Shown here: in pieces, positions 47,836 to 56,731 of the stretch | How the letters are laid out: every line of letters starts with the position of its first letter | Numbering within the stretch: position 1 is the first letter of the stretch | Origin: GCA-2697345 sp002697345 | Lineage (GTDB): Bacteria > Pseudomonadota > Alphaproteobacteria > Rhodobacterales > Rhodobacteraceae | Assembly: GCA_943787605.1 (NCBI GenBank) | Contig: CALSNB010000001.1 | Span: 1,674,001-1,738,000 of the forward strand | Length of the DNA stretch: 64,000 nt | Reading direction: 5' to 3' | The notes under the pieces: model-generated | What the model saw: the letters and a program-made list of their open reading frames with translations, nothing else | Databases searched by the model: none | What the model was told of the DNA's origin: nothing | Program-made: the position numbers and the translations under genes

Positions 47836-49125
47836 ATGATTAACTTTGATTTAATTGTTAAAAATGCGACACTTCCAGATGGTCGTCGTGGGATGGATAT
47901 CTTATGTAAAGATGGATTTATCTCCGACATCGGCTTGAATATCGATGCTGAGGCAAACCAGGTTATCGATGCAGAGGGTTACTTAGTCTCACCACCTTTT
48001 ATAGATCCTCACTTTCATATGGATGCAACTCTGTCACTAGGTACTCCAAGACTTAATATTTCAGGTACTTTACTTGAGGGTATAGAACTGTGGGGTGAAC
48101 TTAAGCCTGTTCAATCGATTGATGATATTATTCAAAGGGCTCTAAAGTACTGTGATCTGGCGATCTCGATGGGAATTGGTGCAATTCGAAGTCATGTAGA
48201 TATTTGTGATAATGAGTTAAAGGGTGTTGAAGCGTTACTTGAAGTACGTAAAGCTGTAGCGCCATATCTTGATCTTCAATTAGTAGCTTTTCCGCAAGAT
48301 GGTCTTTTTCGATCTTCTTCAGCGGTAGGAAACCTTAATAGAGCTCTAGATATGGGTGTTGAGATTGTTGGAGGTATCCCGCATTTTGAGCGTACAATGG
48401 ATGATGGAATTGAGTCTGTTAGATACCTGTGCGAGCTAGCAGCTAAACGTGGGCTAATGGTTGATATGCATTGCGATGAAAGTGATGATCCTATGAGCCG
48501 TCACATTGAAGTCTTAGCCTATCATACAAAAAGGCTTGGTTTGCACGGGATGGTGACAGGTTCACATTTAACTTCTATGCACTCTATGGATAATTACTAT
48601 GTTTCTAAATTGATCCCACTAATAGCTGAGTCTGGGGTTCACGTGATACCTAACCCTCTCATAAATATTATGCTTCAAGGGCGCCATGATACTTTTCCAA
48701 AAAGGAGGGGGTTAACTAGGGTATCTGACTTAAGGAATGCTGGTGTAATGATCGGTTTTGGATCTGACTGTATGATGGACCCTTGGTACTCGTTAGGGAA
48801 AGCTGATATGTTGGAGGTTGCTGCTATGGGCTTACATGTGGGTCAATTGTCTAGTCGTGCAGACATGGAGTGGTGCTTTGACGCTGTGACTGTAAATTCT
48901 GCAAAAATAATGGGGTTTGAAAGTTATGAATTACAAAAAAACGGTAGGGCAAATATGGTTTTGCTACAGGCAAGAAATAAAATCGAAGCTCTAAGATTAA
49001 AGGCAAATCGGCTGTTAGTTATCCGTGATGGAAAACTAATTGCTCAAAATGACCCTGTAACATCAAAACTGTTTATGGAGGGAAGGCCAACCTCTATTAA
49101 CTCAGCTGATTATGAGCCATCGTAG
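47836..49125 (+). CDS. codA: Cytosine deaminase-like amidohydrolase (CodA family)
   Basis: This 429-residue metal-dependent hydrolase has metal and catalytic residues with the same spacing as E. coli CodA: H59 and H61 (PHFHMD), H212 and E215 (MHCDESDD), H244 (GSHLTSM) and D311 (GFGSDCMMDPW), all two residues lower than in CodA. It would deaminate cytosine or a related ring compound delivered by the upstream BMP transporter. I used the ATG at 47836 behind AAAGGTGA. Isocytosine, creatinine-like or hydantoin-like substrates remain possible. Confidence 0.85.
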   Translation: MINFDLIVKNATLPDGRRGMDILCKDGFISDIGLNIDAEANQVIDAEGYLVSPPFIDPHFHMDATLSLGTPRLNISGTLLEGIELWGELKPVQSIDDIIQRALKYCDLAISMGIGAIRSHVDICDNELKGVEALLEVRKAVAPYLDLQLVAFPQDGLFRSSSAVGNLNRALDMGVEIVGGIPHFERTMDDGIESVRYLCELAAKRGLMVDMHCDESDDPMSRHIEVLAYHTKRLGLHGMVTGSHLTSMHSMDNYYVSKLIPLIAESGVHVIPNPLINIMLQGRHDTFPKRRGLTRVSDLRNAGVMIGFGSDCMMDPWYSLGKADMLEVAAMGLHVGQLSSRADMEWCFDAVTVNSAKIMGFESYELQKNGRANMVLLQARNKIEALRLKANRLLVIRDGKLIAQNDPVTSKLFMEGRPTSINSADYEPS

Positions 49126-49253
49126 CTTGCTTTTGTTCTCTTTAAAGTATTATTTGCGATAGTAATATTTGATGTGCACCACGGTTTTAATAAATAATAT
49201 GCACTATTAACTTTTGAACCTGCTCTTAATTGATAGGAATTAAGGAAATTAAA

Positions 49254-49940
49254 ATGAAAAATTTAGCAATTTTGGCACCCAGACTTACAACTATACCAAT
49301 AGTCGGTACGTCTGATAGTTTTCCAGTTCGAAGAATCTACTGCATTGGGCGTAATTATGCTGACCATACAATAGAAATGGGTGGAAACCCTGATAGGGAG
49401 TCGCCATTTTTCTTTCAGAAAAACTCTAATAATGCAGATTCCTCAGGAGAGTTTCCTTACCCCACAGAAACAAATGATGTTCACCACGAAGTTGAATTGA
49501 CAATTGCCCTTAAATCGGGGGGTAAAAATATAACAGAAGAAAATGCCAATTCACATATTTTTGGATATGCTGTTAGTCTAGATATGACCCGAAGAGATTT
49601 GCAAAGTGAAATGAAAGCACTGCGACGTCCATGGGAAATTGGAAAATCTTTTGAAAGATCGGCTCCAATTGGTGAAATAAGTCGTGTTGAAGAAGTAGGT
49701 TATATAGACAGTGGGTTAATTGAACTTAAGGTAAACGGAAACGTAAAGCAAACTGGAGATCTAAATCAGATGATTTGGAAGGTACCAGAAATTATAGCAT
49801 ATTTATCTAGGTTTTATGACATTGAAGGTGGAGATTTAATAATGTCTGGAACACCGGCTGGTGTTGGACCTGTCGTTAAGGGAGATCAGTTAGTCGCCAG
49901 TGTTAAAGAACTTCCGGATTTAAAGATCTTAGTAATATAA
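49254..49940 (+). CDS. Fumarylacetoacetate hydrolase family protein
   Basis: This 228-residue protein matches the single-domain FAH fold of acylpyruvases and fumarylpyruvate hydrolases, which cleave a C-C bond in aromatic catabolites or decarboxylate oxaloacetate. RRIYCIGRNYADHTIEMG, the metal-binding glutamates in DVHHEVELTIAL, the aspartate in GYAVSLDMTRRDLQ and MSGTPAGVGPV are visible. The ATG at 49254 follows AAGGAAATT. It is separated from codA by 128 bases. A very long inverted repeat overlaps its stop codon. Confidence 0.9.
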   Translation: MKNLAILAPRLTTIPIVGTSDSFPVRRIYCIGRNYADHTIEMGGNPDRESPFFFQKNSNNADSSGEFPYPTETNDVHHEVELTIALKSGGKNITEENANSHIFGYAVSLDMTRRDLQSEMKALRRPWEIGKSFERSAPIGEISRVEEVGYIDSGLIELKVNGNVKQTGDLNQMIWKVPEIIAYLSRFYDIEGGDLIMSGTPAGVGPVVKGDQLVASVKELPDLKILVI

Positions 49941-49974
49941 TAATTTTCTTACTAAAATTATTATATTACTAAGA
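49927..49974. terminator. 21-bp perfect AT-rich inverted repeat at the FAH gene end
   Basis: TCTTAGTAATATAATAATTT and one more T (49927-49947) pair base for base with the right arm at 49954-49974, with loop CTTACT. All 21 pairs are Watson-Crick. The FAH stop codon (49938-49940) lies within the left arm. With no long T-run it may be a transcript-end or stability structure rather than a classic terminator. Confidence 0.7.
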
Positions 49975-50008
49975 CTATTTAAACCTATTACAAAAAAGTG
50001 AAGTAAAG

Positions 50009-51112
50009 ATGTTTTCTATTTTTCCTACAGCTAGATTACGACCCTCACCATTCTATAACGCTGTTGTTAAAGAGGGTTTGAAGACCGCAATGGTATACAA
50101 CCGAATGATTTTACCAGCCAGTTTTGGTAACCCTGAGGAGGAATACTGGAGGTTAATAAACGGTGTTTCCATGTGGGATGTTGGTGTGGAAAGACAAGTT
50201 CAGCTTACGGGAGTTGATGCTGCTAAGTTGGCTCAAATATTATCTCCGCGAGACCTTTCTAAATGTAAGGTTGGTCAAGGGAAATATGTACCTTTATGCA
50301 ATCATAAAGGCATTTTAATTAATGACCCTATTCTCTTGAAATTGGATGAAAACAAGTTTTGGTTTTCTATAGCTGATAGTGACATTTTAACTTGGGCCCA
50401 GGCGATAGCTGGGGAGAAAGGTTTAGATGTTCAGATAATAGAGCCAGATGTTTCGCCACTAGCTGTTCAAGGGCCTAAGTCGGAAGGGGTAGTTGCTTCG
50501 ATTTTTGGAGATTGGGTAAGAGAGCTCAAATATTTTTGGTTTAAAGAAACAGAACTAGAAGGAATTCCTGTTGCAGTTCAAAGATCTGGTTGGTCTAAGC
50601 AAGGTGGCTTTGAAATATACTTGATGGACGGAAGTAAAGGCACAAAGCTTTGGAATATTGTAAAAGAAGCAGGAAAACCGTATGGAATTGGTCCTGGATC
50701 ACCTGGCACACCCGAGCGAACTGAAAGTGGTTTATTGTCTGTTGGTGGGGATAGTGATTATACAACTAATCCTTTTGAGGTGCGTTTAGGGAAATATATA
50801 GATTTACAGGTTGCAGATGACGTTGTGGGGATTCAAGCTTTAAGAAAAATCGCTTCTGAAGGACCTAAACGTCACCAGTTAGGGTTAATTTTAGAAGGAA
50901 AAATAGCAGATCCATTAAAGTTCTCTTGGGAAGACATTAACCATATGGGTAAAAAAGTGGGAGATATGACTAATTGTGTGTGGTCACCACGTATGAGTGC
51001 TAACATAGGTTATGGCCTACTTTCGGTAAATATTAATCCGGGTGATTTAGTGGAAATTGAAAGAGATGGAACAATTGTAAAGGCAAGAGTTGTTGATCTA
51101 CCATTTATCTAA
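50009..51112 (+). CDS. GcvT-family aminomethyltransferase, DmdA-like (DMSP demethylase-like)
   Basis: This is a 367-residue folate-binding protein of the glycine-cleavage-T family. The N-terminus IFPTARLRPSPFYNAVVKEG, YNRMILP, WDVGVERQVQLTG, EPDVSPLAVQGPKSEG and RSGWSKQGGFEIY follow the dimethylsulfoniopropionate demethylase (DmdA) line rather than GcvT itself. DmdA moves a methyl group from DMSP to tetrahydrofolate. The stretch GPGSPGTPERTESGLLSVGGDSDYTTNP differs from what I remember of canonical DmdA, so a sister subfamily with another substrate is quite possible. No dmdB, dmdC or dmdD lies nearby. Confidence 0.75.
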   Translation: MFSIFPTARLRPSPFYNAVVKEGLKTAMVYNRMILPASFGNPEEEYWRLINGVSMWDVGVERQVQLTGVDAAKLAQILSPRDLSKCKVGQGKYVPLCNHKGILINDPILLKLDENKFWFSIADSDILTWAQAIAGEKGLDVQIIEPDVSPLAVQGPKSEGVVASIFGDWVRELKYFWFKETELEGIPVAVQRSGWSKQGGFEIYLMDGSKGTKLWNIVKEAGKPYGIGPGSPGTPERTESGLLSVGGDSDYTTNPFEVRLGKYIDLQVADDVVGIQALRKIASEGPKRHQLGLILEGKIADPLKFSWEDINHMGKKVGDMTNCVWSPRMSANIGYGLLSVNINPGDLVEIERDGTIVKARVVDLPFI

Positions 51113-51224
51113 AGTTATTAGTTCAACTACCTAGCTTTAAATTCTTCCTTGGTTTAACAAAGCCCAAACTTGTAGAATTTTCTACCTAAATAGCATATGA
51201 TCTTACGTATAGGAAATATTAGAA

Positions 51225-52238
51225 ATGATTGTCTTTGTGACGGTTGGATCAGGTCTTTTTGGTGCTTGTATAGCTTGGGCATTAGGATTAGCTGCACCCT
51301 TTCTAACTGGACCTGCGCTTGCCGTTGCCTTTGCATCATTAATGGGCGTAAAATGTCATATTCCACTTTATTTTAGAAATACAGTTTTTTTAATTATTGG
51401 CATAGTGCTTGGATCTGGAGTGACGCCTGATATTTTGAAGGACGCTTTGACTTGGCCAATAAGTATTGTGTTAACTTGCGTTTCCGTAAGCCTTATCATG
51501 CTATGTTCAGTTTTTTTGTTAGAGACTTACTTTGATATGGACAGAGCTACTTCAATACTAGCATCAAGCCCAGGGCATTTAAGTTTTATATTATCTTTAG
51601 GGTCTGAGATCACAGAAAATATTTCTAGCATTGCAGTAATTCAGACCATCAGAGTGTTTATACTAACATTAGCAGTTCCGATAATTTTATCGTTTTCCGC
51701 AGACGGAGAGCCAACGGTGAATCAGATCATGGTTTCAAAAATTTCTTTGACCCACTTTTTATTTATAATGGTACCTGCAGTTTTTGGTGCATTTTTAATG
51801 AGTTACTTTAGGTTTCCCGCAGCGTTCTTATTGAGCGGATTGTTGCTTTCCTCTATTGGCCATGGCTTAGGGGTAACACCTGGTGAATTACCTAGGCCCA
51901 TATCTTTATTTTGCTTTATTGTTTTAGGGTCATTAATTGGATCTAGATTTAGTGGCGTTAGTTTTACGTTATTAAGGAGTCTAGCATTAAGCGGCTTTTT
52001 AATAACCTTAATTGGATTAACTATTTCAATAATAGTCTCTTTTTTAATTCACTTATTAACAGGTATTAATTTTCTTTACGTCATTATCGCTTTAGCTCCT
52101 GGTGGGTTCGAAACTATGGTGGCAATGTCTGCATTTGTTGGAGCTGACCCAGCATATGTAGCAATTCACCACATAGCTCGAATATTTTTTTTAAGTGCCT
52201 TAGTTCCTATAGCTCTCATGCACAGACTAACCCGTTAG
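51225..52238 (+). CDS. AbrB family membrane protein (putative transporter/regulator)
   Basis: This 337-residue integral membrane protein of the AbrB (PF05145) family has a duplicated membrane domain; each half carries the ALGLAAPFLTGPALAVA / SGLLLSSIGHGLGVTPGELP type repeat and a C-terminal APGGFETMVAMSAFVGADPAYVA. Such proteins are sometimes mislabelled ammonia monooxygenase; the function is not established. AGGAAATATT precedes the ATG. Its end overlaps the convergent aminotransferase gene by 12 bases. Confidence 0.85.
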   Translation: MIVFVTVGSGLFGACIAWALGLAAPFLTGPALAVAFASLMGVKCHIPLYFRNTVFLIIGIVLGSGVTPDILKDALTWPISIVLTCVSVSLIMLCSVFLLETYFDMDRATSILASSPGHLSFILSLGSEITENISSIAVIQTIRVFILTLAVPIILSFSADGEPTVNQIMVSKISLTHFLFIMVPAVFGAFLMSYFRFPAAFLLSGLLLSSIGHGLGVTPGELPRPISLFCFIVLGSLIGSRFSGVSFTLLRSLALSGFLITLIGLTISIIVSFLIHLLTGINFLYVIIALAPGGFETMVAMSAFVGADPAYVAIHHIARIFFLSALVPIALMHRLTR

Positions 52239-53585
52239 GGTTTTTAATCCGTCCTCTATAGCGTTTAAAACTTGATCAGTTTCACCTTCAGTGATTATTA
52301 ACGGTGGAGAGAGTAAAATGTTGTGTCCGCCTATTCTAACCATTGCGCCAGACTTAAAAATTTTAGCTGAAAGCTTAGCCATGTTATCTGCTCCCATTGG
52401 CGTTTTGTTCTGTTGATTCGAAACTAGCTCTATACCAGCCATCAATCCATGACCGCCCCGAACATCACCTACTACGGAGTATTTACTTTTTAAAGTTTTT
52501 AACCCTTCAAATAACTGCTGGCCTCGAATTTTTGCACTTTTTTGGATTTGTAGCCTTTGGCTCTCCCTTATACATGCTAGAGCTGCAGCAGCCCCCACAG
52601 GATGTGCGGAATAAGTATAGCCGTGACCGATGCTTCCCAATACTGGGTCACCTTGCTCAAATACCTGTGCCACGTTTTCAGAGATCATACATGCACCAAA
52701 AGGAAAATAAGCAGAAGTTATACCCTTAGCCATCGTCATCATATCAGGTTTAACACCCCAGTGGCGAGAGCCACACCAGTCACCGATTCTTCCAAAGCCA
52801 GTAATCACTTCGTCAGCAATCATTAGGATTCCATATTTTGTACAAACGTCACGCATTTTTTTCATGAATGATTTATGTGGAACTATAACTCCACCAGCGC
52901 CTTGGATTGGCTCCATTATAAAAGCGGCTATGGTGTCTGGACCTTGGAACTCTATTTCATCAACTGCTGCTGCTACACAAAGATCGGCTAGGCGCTCGGG
53001 ATCAGTCTCATTAAACGGGTTGCGATATGTATAAGGGCTTGGAATATGAAAACAGCCAGAAAGTAGTGGTTCATAATTTGTTCGAAACCTACTATTACCA
53101 TTTACAGACGCCCCACCAAAGTGGGTTCCATGGTATCCCTTTTTTAAGGATAAAAACTTTGTTCGACCATTAGCGCCATTTATTTTATGATATTGGCGAG
53201 CTAATCGTAGAGCTGTTTCTACGGAGTCAGAACCCCCTGAAGTAAAAAAAGCCCTTCCCATATTCTCTTCACTGAACATTTCGCACAGTTCATAGCTGAG
53301 TTCGATTGCTGGTTCATTAGTAGTGCCAGCAAAGGCAGAGTAATATGGCAATTGGTCCATTTGCTGAATAATCGCTTTTTTGATAGGTTCACATGAGTAA
53401 CCCACGTTTACACACCATAGACCACCAACGCCGTCTACAACCGTATTTCCATCATAGTCTGTAATTGTGGAGCCCTGTGCCTTTGATATAATGTTAGGAG
53501 GGTTCTCTATTGATGTCCCAGGATGCCCCATTGGATGCCATAAATGACGAGCATTATTTTCTTGCAAAAAGTTAGAGTCTTTCAT
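52227..53585 (-). CDS. Class III (omega-amino acid type) aminotransferase
   Basis: This 452-residue PLP enzyme has the class III features VVDGVGGLWCVNVGY, FTSGGSDSVETALRLARQYH, the DEVITGFGRIG PLP-aspartate motif and the Schiff-base lysine in MTMAKGITSAYFP. Relatives act on omega-amino acids, polyamines or taurine, with pyruvate as acceptor. It is a single gene on the minus strand. The amino donor cannot be told. Confidence 0.92.
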   Translation of the reverse strand: MKDSNFLQENNARHLWHPMGHPGTSIENPPNIISKAQGSTITDYDGNTVVDGVGGLWCVNVGYSCEPIKKAIIQQMDQLPYYSAFAGTTNEPAIELSYELCEMFSEENMGRAFFTSGGSDSVETALRLARQYHKINGANGRTKFLSLKKGYHGTHFGGASVNGNSRFRTNYEPLLSGCFHIPSPYTYRNPFNETDPERLADLCVAAAVDEIEFQGPDTIAAFIMEPIQGAGGVIVPHKSFMKKMRDVCTKYGILMIADEVITGFGRIGDWCGSRHWGVKPDMMTMAKGITSAYFPFGACMISENVAQVFEQGDPVLGSIGHGYTYSAHPVGAAAALACIRESQRLQIQKSAKIRGQQLFEGLKTLKSKYSVVGDVRGGHGLMAGIELVSNQQNKTPMGADNMAKLSAKIFKSGAMVRIGGHNILLSPPLIITEGETDQVLNAIEDGLKTLTG

Positions 53586-53745
53586 TTTTTATTCCCTCTG
53601 GTGCTACATTCTAAGTAATAAAGTCAGTTTTTTTTTACGTATTTGCAAGGTTTAAATGAGAACGTGCTTAATACTTGTTAAATAAATATAACAAAATCAG
53701 CATTTACTCTTGTTTGGAGTCGTCTGGCAGATTAAATGCAGTGTT

Positions 53746-54546
53746 ATGAAAAGATGGATCCCATTCTTAAAGTCTAACCCCACCGTATCTATTGTACGGG
53801 TTGTGGGAGTTATTGCGACTGGTGGAAGAGGGACAAACATCAATGAAGAAACTTTGTCGCCATTATTAGAGAAAGCGTTCGTTAAAGGTAATCCAAAAGC
53901 AGTTGCTCTTCTTATCAATTGTCCAGGTGGATCGCCTGTGCAATCCTCATTAATAGGATCAAAAATTAAGTACCTTTCTAAAAAATATAAAATACCAGTT
54001 TATGCTTTTGTGGAAGATGTGGCAGCTTCAGGAGGGTACTGGATTGCATGCTGTGCCGATGAAATTTTTGTTGATGATAGTTCAATATTAGGTTCCATTG
54101 GAGTAATATCTGCATCCTTTGGCTTTAATCAACTTATGGAGAGGCAAGGCATCGAACGAAGAGTTCATACTTCTGGTAAAGATAAATCAATGTTAGACCC
54201 GTTTAGACCTGAGCGCTCTAGTGACATAAAGAGACTAAAAGCGTTACAGGAACAAATCCATCAAACGTTTATTGATCATGTAACATCTTGTAGGGGGGCA
54301 AAACTTTCTGATGAAAAGGAGTTGTTTACAGGAGAAATTTGGATTGGGAAAAGTGCAATTGATGTTGGTTTAGTGGATGGTATTGGACATCTTAAGCCTA
54401 TTCTGGAAGAAAAATTTGGAAAGAAATTAAAGGTAAATATGTTTGGCCCTAAAAGGTCTATTTTTCAAAAATTTGGAGCGAAGCTGTTAGCTAATAATAT
54501 TGAACAACTTAATAATGAAGCTCTTTGGGCTCGATTCGGTTTATAA
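53746..54546 (+). CDS. sppA: S49 family serine peptidase (SppA/SohB-like)
   Basis: This 266-residue short SppA-type protease degrades signal peptides or membrane-protein fragments at the inner membrane. The nucleophile serine is in VAASGGYWIACCADEIF, the oxyanion region is NCPGGSPVQSS, and a lysine of the Ser-Lys dyad is likely in HTSGKDKSMLDPF. There is no strong N-terminal membrane anchor. I used the ATG at 53746; the frame extends to a TTG at 53710. The following tiny gene starts at the base after its stop. Confidence 0.9.
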   Translation: MKRWIPFLKSNPTVSIVRVVGVIATGGRGTNINEETLSPLLEKAFVKGNPKAVALLINCPGGSPVQSSLIGSKIKYLSKKYKIPVYAFVEDVAASGGYWIACCADEIFVDDSSILGSIGVISASFGFNQLMERQGIERRVHTSGKDKSMLDPFRPERSSDIKRLKALQEQIHQTFIDHVTSCRGAKLSDEKELFTGEIWIGKSAIDVGLVDGIGHLKPILEEKFGKKLKVNMFGPKRSIFQKFGAKLLANNIEQLNNEALWARFGL

Positions 54547-54711
54547 ATGATCTTAAAAATTGTCTCTTTATTTTTGATTGGAATGGTGGTTTTAGCTATC
54601 TTTGGAAAACTAAGAATACCTAAATTGGGTCAAAAAACAGCAAAACGATGCACTAAATGTGGCACTTATAGAATCGGGAAAGGCCTTTGCCCGTGCGAAA
54701 AGATATTATAA
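54547..54711 (+). CDS. Small single-pass membrane protein with zinc ribbon (unnamed)
   Basis: This 54-residue protein was found by reading the gap between sppA and the antiporter. It has a hydrophobic N-terminal helix (ILKIVSLFLIGMVVLAIFG), then a basic linker and a zinc-ribbon-like cluster CTKCGTYRIGKGLCPC. Start and stop codons abut both neighbours without any spacer, which strongly supports translation. I recall similar short CxxC...CxC proteins after sppA in other Rhodobacterales, but no function is known to me. It may assist the peptidase or bind nucleic acid at the membrane; that is inference. Confidence 0.85.
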   Translation: MILKIVSLFLIGMVVLAIFGKLRIPKLGQKTAKRCTKCGTYRIGKGLCPCEKIL

Positions 54712-55665
54712 TTGGTTTATAGCTTTCTTGTTGCTGGCTTTGGATTAGTAGTTTTGCTTTTGTCTGGAGACTTTCTTCTTAGAGGAGCTATTAGTGTTTC
54801 AAAAAAATTAGGTATTTCTAAATTAATTGTTGGTCTTACGATTGTTGCATTTGGGACTTCCGCCCCTGAATTATTAATTTCTATAAGGGCGGTTCTAGAT
54901 GGGGTTTCAGGTCTTGCGATAGGTAATGTCGTTGGCTCTAATATAGCCAATGTTTTGCTCGTGATTGGTTTGCCAGCTAGCGCTGCTGGATTACGCTTGG
55001 TTGGTAAAGAAACTCAAAAGCCATACTTAATTATGTTGGCAGCCAGTATTTTATTTATAAGTATTAGTTTTTCTGGCGTAATTAATTTAACGTCTGGTTT
55101 AATTTTATTTTTTGGGTTTTGTTGTGTTCTTATGTACACTGTAGTTACAGCAAATAAAAAAACATCCAACTTAGAAATGAATGTGGAAGCCACTCGGCAG
55201 GATCCAACCCCAAAAACAATTACGGCAATTTTTATGATTTCTTTAGGTTTAGTTGGTCTCCCATTAGGAACACACATATTTGTCGATAGTGCTATAGAAA
55301 TATCTCAGGGCTTTGGAGTTTCAGAAGCGTTAATTGGTTTGACTTTAGTCGCTGTTGGCACCTCACTGCCTGAGCTTGCAACTATGATAATGGCCACTTT
55401 TCGGCGTGAGTCAGATTTAGCTATAGGAAATATCATAGGTTCTAATGTGTTTAATCTACTAGCTATTATGGGGATTTCGAGTTTTTTTGGTAATATTACT
55501 GTCCCGTCCGAATTCTTGACATTTGATTTGTGGTGTATGCTTTTTTCTTCTCTTTTGTTGGCACCAATGATATTTGGATGGTATGGTATTAGTCGTATAG
55601 GAGGTGTACTTTTGGTCTTATTATATGCTTTCTATCTAAGTTTTGTTGTTAGTGCGGGGATGTAA
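54712..55665 (+). CDS. Calcium/sodium antiporter (YrbG-like, CaCA superfamily)
   Basis: This 317-residue exchanger has two inverted repeats, each with the alpha motif: VGLTIVAFGTSAPELLISI...IGNVVGSNIANVLLV and IGLTLVAVGTSLPELATMI...IGNIIGSNVFNLLA. The start is a TTG directly after the stop of the small zinc-ribbon gene, so translation is probably coupled. It extrudes Ca2+ in exchange for Na+ at the inner membrane in known relatives. Confidence 0.92.
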   Translation: MVYSFLVAGFGLVVLLLSGDFLLRGAISVSKKLGISKLIVGLTIVAFGTSAPELLISIRAVLDGVSGLAIGNVVGSNIANVLLVIGLPASAAGLRLVGKETQKPYLIMLAASILFISISFSGVINLTSGLILFFGFCCVLMYTVVTANKKTSNLEMNVEATRQDPTPKTITAIFMISLGLVGLPLGTHIFVDSAIEISQGFGVSEALIGLTLVAVGTSLPELATMIMATFRRESDLAIGNIIGSNVFNLLAIMGISSFFGNITVPSEFLTFDLWCMLFSSLLLAPMIFGWYGISRIGGVLLVLLYAFYLSFVVSAGM

Positions 55666-56454
55666 ATGTTTAAAGGTAATGCCATAGTTACAGGGGCTGC
55701 TAACAGATTAGGTAAGGCAATGGCATTACACCTAGCAGATTTAGGGTATAATGTTGTAGTGCATTACATGGCATCTTCAAAAGAAGCTGAAGAAGTAGTT
55801 TCATTAATTAAGTATAAAGGCCGAAAAGCAGTTTCTATACAGGCAGATCTTTTGAACCCCAAGGTTGTAGAGGAGTTAATTCCTAATGCTGTAAAGGCTA
55901 TAGGAGGAAACTTAAATGTATTAATCAATAATGCTTCAATATTTGAATATGATAATTTGAACACTTCTACATTAGAAAGCTGGCAAAGGCATATTGGTTC
56001 AAACCTTCAAGCTCCCTTTTTTTTAACACAGGCATTTTCACGACAAGTTCCTGATATTAGTCTAGATGAGAATAACGAACCAATCTCTCATGCAGTCGCT
56101 ATAAATATGATCGATCAACGTGTTAAAAAGCTCAACCCTGAATTTATGACATATACTATTTCTAAGATGGGTCTTTGGGCTTTCACTCAGACAGCCGCAC
56201 AAGCGTTAGCACCGAAAGTTCGGGTTAATGCTATTGGCCCGGGCCCTACACTAAAGGCAGCGGAGCAGTCTCAGAAGAATTTTTTAAAACAACGTAGTGG
56301 GGTGATATTAGAGCGTGGCTCAAATATCAGAGATATAGTTAAGGCAATGGAGTATATTATAAATGCTCCAGCTGTCACAGGACAAATTTTTTGTGTTGAT
56401 GGGGGCCAACACCTAAATTGGCGGGCATCAGATATATTGGATGTAGAATTTTAA
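55666..56454 (+). CDS. Short-chain dehydrogenase/reductase (FolM/pteridine reductase-like)
   Basis: This 262-residue Rossmann-fold enzyme has a TGxxxRxGK nucleotide motif (VTGAANRLGKAMA) of the pteridine-reductase/FolM style, an active-site tyrosine and lysine in MTYTISKMG, and NNASIFEY. It starts at the base after the antiporter stop. Placement before uvrC, pgsA, moaD and moaE fits the conserved Rhodobacterales arrangement I remember. Dihydromonapterin or a related pteridine is a likely but unproven substrate. Confidence 0.85.
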   Translation: MFKGNAIVTGAANRLGKAMALHLADLGYNVVVHYMASSKEAEEVVSLIKYKGRKAVSIQADLLNPKVVEELIPNAVKAIGGNLNVLINNASIFEYDNLNTSTLESWQRHIGSNLQAPFFLTQAFSRQVPDISLDENNEPISHAVAINMIDQRVKKLNPEFMTYTISKMGLWAFTQTAAQALAPKVRVNAIGPGPTLKAAEQSQKNFLKQRSGVILERGSNIRDIVKAMEYIINAPAVTGQIFCVDGGQHLNWRASDILDVEF

Positions 56455-56731
56455 ATTACTTGTCCACCAATCTAACGCTCACAATAGCTTCCATATAAAA
56501 AATACAATGTTTTCAATGACTTGCAATATAAACAAAAATTTATGTAATAAAATCAATTACTTAATAGATATTAAAAAAAGTAATAAAATTCAATGACTTA
56601 CGAAAAAATAAAGGAAAATTTACTATGAATTTAATTAATCCCCAAACTTATCCACAGCTATAGTGGACAGTTTCTTGAATTGTAGATACTTTAGAGCTGT
56701 TCTCAAAAAATTGATGTTCCTTAGGTAATTT
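56455..56731. other. AT-rich intergenic region with a consensus DnaA box
   Basis: About 275 very AT-rich bases without a gene. A single exact DnaA-box match, TTATCCACA, lies at 56648-56656 and overlaps a TCCAC-AGCTATA-GTGGA hairpin (56651-56667). One box is not enough to call a replication origin; it may be a DnaA-responsive element before uvrC, or chance. Confidence 0.45.

Noticed and set aside
56455..56731. Replication origin
   Set aside because: Only one DnaA box, and none of the usual alphaproteobacterial origin neighbours (hemE, rho, parAB, gidAB). Reported only as a possible regulatory element.
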